A stretch of DNA of 9,722 bases from an uncultured Clostridia bacterium. GTDB lineage: Bacteria; Bacillota; Clostridia; Oscillospirales; QAKW01. Location: positions 1-9,722 of the forward strand of contig CALXGU010000048.1 in assembly GCA_944387905.1 (NCBI GenBank), in the 5' to 3' direction. Below the pieces are notes generated by a model that had not been told where the DNA came from, searched no databases, and saw only the letters and a program-made list of their open reading frames with translations. The translations under genes were made by a program, and so were the position numbers. Within the stretch, counting starts at the first letter, position 1, and each line of letters opens with the position of its first letter. Of the stretch, positions 7,001-9,722 are shown in pieces.

Positions 7001-7064
7001 ATCGTCTGTTCTTTTTTTGAAACTCAGCATGCCATATCGTCTGTTCTATTTTTTGAAACTCAGC
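7001..7064. repeat. Two-copy direct repeat of about 28 bp at the 3' end of the ECF S-like gene
   Basis: Copies at 7001-7028 and 7036-7064 differ by one base in the T-run (7 T versus A plus 6 T, a one-base length difference) and are separated by ATGCCAT. Both begin ATCGTCTGTTCT and end GAAACTCAGC. The second copy contains the gene's last codons and stop; the first is noncoding. It looks like a recent local duplication of the gene end. Confidence 0.85.
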
Positions 7065-7609
7065 GAACTCTTAGGCCTGGGAGTCAAAAAATACGCCGCC
7101 GAAAACAGCAGCAGACAGACGATAAGTTCGGTGAACGCAAGCGCCAGGCTGGCATACACCGTACCTAAAAAACCGCCGTATGACTGCATTACGCCCGACA
7201 TGGCATCCAAATACTCCTCATATCTGGACGGCAGTCGATAATTTGACGCAAATATTATAAAATATCCGAGCGCACCGGCAAGCATCGACCCAAACATTGA
7301 CGCAATATAACTGAAAGGCGTCTTTAAAAAACCCGATTGATTTGTAGCGCAGATCACTGTGCTGACAAATACAGCAGGGATAACAAGCCACAGCGCGCAT
7401 ACTCCGTCGATCAGAAATACGATCAGCAAAGTATGCAGAATAACCGACAGTGCGCCGGCTACCGGTCCGCAGACCGCAGTTATGTAAAAACTGCCCGTAT
7501 AATCCAGCCAAAGCGGAAAGCCTAAATATTTAGATAAACAAAACAGCGCAACATTCAATGCCGATCCGACAGAAAACATCACCAGCCGTTTTAAAGGTGA
7601 GTTGCGCAT
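7046..7609 (-). CDS. ECF transporter S-component-like membrane protein
   Basis: Small hydrophobic protein of 187 residues with about five or six predicted helices (roughly 8-26, 36-60, 62-88, 100-120, 148-175). The segment LWLDYTGSFYITAVCGPVAG at residues 33-52 resembles the LWLDxxGTxxAAxxLGPxxG pattern of ECF-type S components (and of related membrane domains of some sensor kinases), which bind a vitamin or other micronutrient and use a shared EcfA/A'/T module encoded elsewhere. No ATPase lies nearby and the substrate cannot be told. I chose ATG 7609 because GGGGGTG lies six bases before it; the ATG at 7624 overlaps that SD. The leader is only about 27 nt from the predicted start site, too short for a riboswitch, which would normally suggest a vitamin. 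It is divergent from the phosphoesterase gene. Confidence 0.7.
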   Translation of the reverse strand: MRNSPLKRLVMFSVGSALNVALFCLSKYLGFPLWLDYTGSFYITAVCGPVAGALSVILHTLLIVFLIDGVCALWLVIPAVFVSTVICATNQSGFLKTPFSYIASMFGSMLAGALGYFIIFASNYRLPSRYEEYLDAMSGVMQSYGGFLGTVYASLALAFTELIVCLLLFSAAYFLTPRPKSSLSFKK

Positions 7610-7642
7610 ACATTTCACCCCCATAAAAATCGTTATAAAAAC

Positions 7643-7671
7643 AGTATATAATATTTAACAAAATTTGTCAA
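7643..7671 (-). promoter_or_regulatory. Strong promoter of the ECF S-like gene
   Basis: On the minus strand, TTGACA (7671-7666), 17 bp, then TATACT (7648-7643). The predicted first base is near 7636, leaving a leader of about 27 nt. It matches the housekeeping sigma consensus almost exactly. Confidence 0.8.
7647..7652 (+). promoter_or_regulatory. Possible -10 element for the metallophosphoesterase gene
   Basis: A perfect TATAAT on the plus strand, overlapping the divergent promoter's -10. No good -35 is seen 16-18 bp upstream, so it is a weak call. A start near 7659 would give a leader of about 50 nt that includes the palindrome at 7667-7679. Confidence 0.35.
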
Positions 7672-7679
7672 TAATTGAC
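7667..7679. promoter_or_regulatory. 13-bp palindrome, possible operator between divergent genes
   Basis: GTCAAT-A-ATTGAC is a perfect inverted repeat centred on 7673. Its left half covers most of the -35 of the minus-strand promoter, and it lies downstream of the possible plus-strand -10. A bound regulator here could block the minus-strand promoter. No regulator gene is in the window, so operator function is inferred only from symmetry and position. Confidence 0.4.
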
Positions 7680-7709
7680 GAAAATTTTAACAATTAACGG
7701 AGAAAAGAA

Positions 7710-8498
7710 ATGTCGGAATTTATATTTACGATATTGGTATTTATAATATTTATGTCCGTACTGCTATTGATTTATAATAATATCATAATAATCAAAAAGT
7801 ACAGAATAAAAACCGACAAGGTTCACGCAGGACTGAAGATAGTTCTTATCAGCGATTATCACAACAACAAAAGACTGGGGTCTGCTATCCTGCGAAAAAC
7901 ACAGCAATGCAGACCAGACATAATAGTAATTGCAGGAGATTTGATAGATAGAAGAAAGACAGATCTAAAAGCCGCTTCTGTTTTGCTGTCGGGCCTGTCG
8001 GAAATCGCTCCGGTATACTATGTCACTGGCAATCATGAGTCGGCGGCGGGTCTGCAGGACACGATACATGCTTTGGGCTGTGAAAATGTTTTGATAAACG
8101 AACAGTATAAAATCTTTGAGGATTATTCACTCCTGGGTATTTCAGATATAATAAACGGCGACACTGAAAAAAAATCAGACCTGCTGACAGTATTTCAGCG
8201 TCTCGACAACTATAAAATTGCTGTCGTACACAGACCCACGGAGTTTACCCGTGACCTGGCAATAAGCGACTATGACATCGATCTTGTGCTGTCGGGACAT
8301 AATCACGGCGGTCTAATAAGAATACCGTTTTACGGTGCCCTATATTCTCCCGACGAAGGTTTTTTCCCGCAATTCTCAAAAGGCAGATATGAACGCAACG
8401 GCAGTACGATGATAATTTCCGCCGGCGCGGGAAATACTTTTCTGCCGCTGCGCCTGAATAATTTTCCGGAAATAGTCAGTATTTGCATAGAAAATTAA
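7710..8498 (+). CDS. Membrane-anchored metallophosphoesterase (YkuE/YaeI-like)
   Basis: Calcineurin-type phosphoesterase of 262 residues with an N-terminal membrane helix (about residues 4-28), placing the catalytic domain at the membrane face. All metal-ligand motifs are present: D-Y-H at 49-51 (ISDYHNN), GDLID with Asp77, GNHE at 107-110, VVHRP with His174, and SGHNHGG with His197 and His199. The closing GAGNTFLPLRLNNFPEIVSI is typical of the YkuE/YaeI group, whose studied members act on phosphate esters including UDP-sugar lipid precursors; the substrate here is unknown. The SD is GGAG, nine bases before the ATG. It is divergent from the ECF S-like gene and ends only 8 bp before the rplS promoter, with no clear terminator, so some transcripts may run into rplS. 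Confidence 0.9.
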   Translation: MSEFIFTILVFIIFMSVLLLIYNNIIIIKKYRIKTDKVHAGLKIVLISDYHNNKRLGSAILRKTQQCRPDIIVIAGDLIDRRKTDLKAASVLLSGLSEIAPVYYVTGNHESAAGLQDTIHALGCENVLINEQYKIFEDYSLLGISDIINGDTEKKSDLLTVFQRLDNYKIAVVHRPTEFTRDLAISDYDIDLVLSGHNHGGLIRIPFYGALYSPDEGFFPQFSKGRYERNGSTMIISAGAGNTFLPLRLNNFPEIVSICIEN

Positions 8499-8506
8499 AA
8501 TAAATA

Positions 8507-8535
8507 TTGCAATTTGGATTTGATTGTGGTATCAT
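8507..8535 (+). promoter_or_regulatory. Promoter of rplS
   Basis: TTGCAA, exactly 17 bp, then TATCAT (8530-8535). The predicted start near 8542 gives a leader of about 90 nt before the rplS ATG, long enough for the regulatory structure annotated below. Confidence 0.65.
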
Positions 8536-8541
8536 GTTTTA

Positions 8542-8631
8542 GATTATTGAAGTTTTTTGGCAGGCAGTCCTCTGCATTTGCTCGCATGAATGCCTGTAAA
8601 GCTCTTTAAATTTTAAAGGAGGATAGTTACA
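8542..8631 (+). promoter_or_regulatory. rplS (L19) autoregulatory leader candidate
   Basis: Ribosomal-protein leaders upstream of rplS are established in Firmicutes. Here CAGGCA (8561-8566) pairs with TGCCTG (8591-8596). The loop holds GTCCTCT (8567-8573), which can pair over seven bases (five Watson-Crick, two G-U) with GGAGGAT (8618-8624), the rplS Shine-Dalgarno, forming a pseudoknot-like lock. A second helix, CTTTAAA-T-TTTAAAG (8604-8618), abuts the SD. Structure was deduced by eye; membership of the known L19 leader family is likely but untested. Confidence 0.6.
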
Positions 8632-8973
8632 ATGGATTATTTGAAAGCTGTAACTGACGAGCAAATCAAAGCCGACAGGTTTGAACTCAACATCGGCGAT
8701 ACCGTGCGTGTAAGCGTAAAGGTAAAAGAGGGAAACCGTGAGAGAATACAGGTTTTTGAGGGTACTATTATCGCCAAGCACGGCGGCGGCATATCCGAGA
8801 CATTCAAGGTAAGACGTGTGGCTTACGGCGTAGGCGTTGAAAGAACATTTCTTGTAAATTCACCCAAGGTCGAAAAAGTCGAAATAGTCCGCCGCGGTAA
8901 AGTAAGACGCGCTAAGCTCTATTACGTACGCGACAGAGTCGGAAAAGCTGCTAAAGTAAAGCAAAAGATATAA
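8632..8973 (+). CDS. rplS: Large-subunit ribosomal protein L19
   Basis: bL19, a structural protein at the 30S-50S interface. The 113-residue protein is full length and has the family's hallmarks: FELNIGDTVRVSVKVKEGNR (residues 18-37), then RIQVFEGTIIAKHGGGISETF and the conserved basic C-terminus VRRGKVRRAKLYYVRD. The start ATG has a strong SD, AAAGGAGG, nine bases upstream. It stands apart from the usual 16S-processing and signal-peptidase neighbours (rimM-trmD-rplS-lepB), none of which is seen here, and it has its own promoter, leader and terminator. Expression is probably controlled by excess L19 or another ribosomal protein binding the leader, an inference from such leaders elsewhere. Confidence 0.97.
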   Translation: MDYLKAVTDEQIKADRFELNIGDTVRVSVKVKEGNRERIQVFEGTIIAKHGGGISETFKVRRVAYGVGVERTFLVNSPKVEKVEIVRRGKVRRAKLYYVRDRVGKAAKVKQKI

Positions 8974-9007
8974 TAAAACGGTCGCTTTTTAAGACCATTC
9001 TTTAATC

Positions 9008-9062
9008 AATATAGCATCAGTAGGAAAGTTATCGGTTTTCTGCAGATGCTATATTAATTTTT
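9008..9062 (+). terminator. Terminator of rplS with long imperfect hairpin
   Basis: AATATAGCATC (9008-9018) pairs perfectly with GATGCTATATT (9045-9055). After one A-A mismatch the stem continues eight more pairs (9020-9027 with 9036-9043, two G-U) to the loop GTTATCGG. TTTTT follows at 9058-9062. The arms are A/T-rich for a terminator but the stem is about 20 bp long. Confidence 0.75.
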
Positions 9063-9100
9063 CTGTATAGTAAAATCATTATTTGAAAAGGCGACAATCC

Positions 9101-9538
9101 ATAAAAAATATTAAAATTGCAGCAACTTCTCTTATTGCGATCGCAGCGGTATAGGTCTGCCTTCTGTGGCTGACCGGCTGTGAGATCAAAAACACGGACT
9201 ATACCGTTATCGAAACGAACGTCACTGAAATTGACAAAGGGGACATCACCAACCTTACCGGACTGAATATGTCTATAAAGCTGAATAAGAGCAATGGGGA
9301 TCATGTCGATTTTTACATCGAAAACAACGGTTTCAATTCGGTTTTGGCAACTATCAACGGACAGAGTGAACAAACCTTTAAGGCCGGCGAAAAAGGCTGC
9401 GTTTGTCTGGAAGTATCACAGGACACATGGGAATTTGATAAGGAATTCAAGTTTAAAGCAGTGCCGGGAATAAACGGCGGATCAATCAATGTCCATTATG
9501 AAATCACGCAAAGTTTTTACGGCAATCCTGACAACTGA
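9101..9538 (+). pseudogene. Inactivated small lipoprotein gene (lost start codon, TAG in signal peptide)
   Basis: One reading frame from 9101 to the stop at 9538 encodes, apart from one TAG at 9152-9154, a typical lipoprotein: basic KNIK, hydrophobic core IAATSLIAIAAV, then after the TAG VCLLWLTGC with lipobox Leu-Thr-Gly-Cys (Cys at 9179-9181). The mature part, about 119 residues, looks like a small extracytoplasmic beta-rich domain (YTVIETNVTEIDKGD..., VDFYIENNGFNSVLATING) that I do not recognise. A good SD, AAAAGGCG (9086-9093), is followed seven bases later by ATA where an ATG is expected. Thus two independent defects are visible. TAG ends other genes here (the symporter and the S-component), so it is a real stop. 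An internal ATG at 9269 could give an 89-residue cytosolic fragment but lacks an SD and the signal peptide. No recent insertion is seen. Confidence 0.65.
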
Positions 9539-9615
9539 GGATGACAGCGCAGTAAAATTCCTGGCCTGCGGCAACTTCAATCATAAAAGGCGCAGTGTAT
9601 CAACCGGCATCAATA

Positions 9616-9652
9616 GCAAGACAGATTATTACAATCTATTTTGCCTTTTTTT
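9616..9652 (+). terminator. Probable terminator after the lipoprotein pseudogene
   Basis: GCAA and AGATT on the left pair with AATCT and TTGC on the right (9616-9644), separated by a symmetrical 3x3 internal loop, with hairpin loop ATTAC. One C then TTTTTTT (9646-9652) follows. The stem is modest but the T-run is good. The rest of 9539-9722 holds no gene that I can support; from 9653 it is A/T-rich. Confidence 0.55.
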
Positions 9653-9722
9653 AAAATTTCGCGCAGTTTTATGCAGTCTTATATAATTATAATTATATAT
9701 TAATTTATAAATATAGCAGATA

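Noticed and set aside
7610..7636. Riboswitch upstream of the S-component gene
   Set aside because: The predicted leader is only about 27 nt, too short for a vitamin riboswitch.
9152..9154. TAG read as a recoded sense codon
   Set aside because: The symporter and the S-component genes both end in TAG, so TAG is an ordinary stop here; the missing ATG at 9101 also favours decay.
9489..9686. 65-residue frame overlapping the lipoprotein gene end
   Set aside because: No SD, no recognisable domain, and it runs through the probable terminator.
9680..9699. 20-bp perfect palindrome made only of A and T
   Set aside because: Such symmetry arises easily in pure A/T sequence and it lies at the window edge with no adjacent gene to interpret it.

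Overview
The window looks like a chromosomal segment from a Firmicutes genome, most likely a Clostridia-class anaerobe. The support is the protein flavour (SpoVB/MurJ-type flippase, ECF S-component-like membrane protein, AGCS alanine carrier), the A/G-rich Shine-Dalgarno (SD) sites, compact gene spacing, and an rplS leader of the kind known in Firmicutes. I see no insertion sequence, integrase, phage gene, tRNA, rRNA or CRISPR array. The genes are mostly housekeeping; the more unusual signals lie between genes.

Layout. (a) 1-1328, minus strand: a small coiled-coil/zinc-ribbon protein followed 16 bp later by an MOP-superfamily flippase that runs off the left edge. (b) 1407-1512, minus: a compact block that reads as an undescribed small RNA, with an extended -10 promoter, a GAAA-capped 5' hairpin at the predicted first base, an unpaired C-rich anti-SD stretch and a 17-bp terminator hairpin. 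(c) 1554-2012, minus: tadA, whose near-consensus promoter places the first transcribed base on the A of its ATG, suggesting a leaderless mRNA. (d) 2071-6925, plus: an alanine-type sodium symporter, then ddl, murI and argS. ddl and murI overlap by 4 bp and argS follows after 13 bp, so these three form an operon. The carrier, D-Ala-D-Ala ligase and glutamate racemase all concern alanine/D-amino-acid supply for peptidoglycan, although the carrier's substrate is inferred. (e) 7046-7609, minus, and 7710-8498, plus: a divergent pair, an ECF S-component-like membrane protein and a membrane-anchored metallophosphoesterase, separated by 100 bp that holds a strong minus-strand promoter with a palindrome across its -35. 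(f) 8507-9062, plus: rplS (ribosomal protein L19) with promoter, a leader able to pair with its own Shine-Dalgarno, and a long terminator hairpin. (g) 9101-9538, plus: a small lipoprotein gene that appears dead, with ATA where the start codon should be and a TAG inside the signal peptide.

Function and limits. Cell-wall precursor synthesis (ddl, murI), possible lipid-linked precursor export (the flippase) and translation (tadA, argS, rplS) dominate. No novel multi-gene system such as a defence island or biosynthetic cluster is visible. The best candidates for something undescribed are the small RNA at 1407-1497 and, secondarily, the leaderless tadA and the palindrome at 7667-7679. All RNA structures were folded by eye and all family assignments come from motif recognition, not searches.
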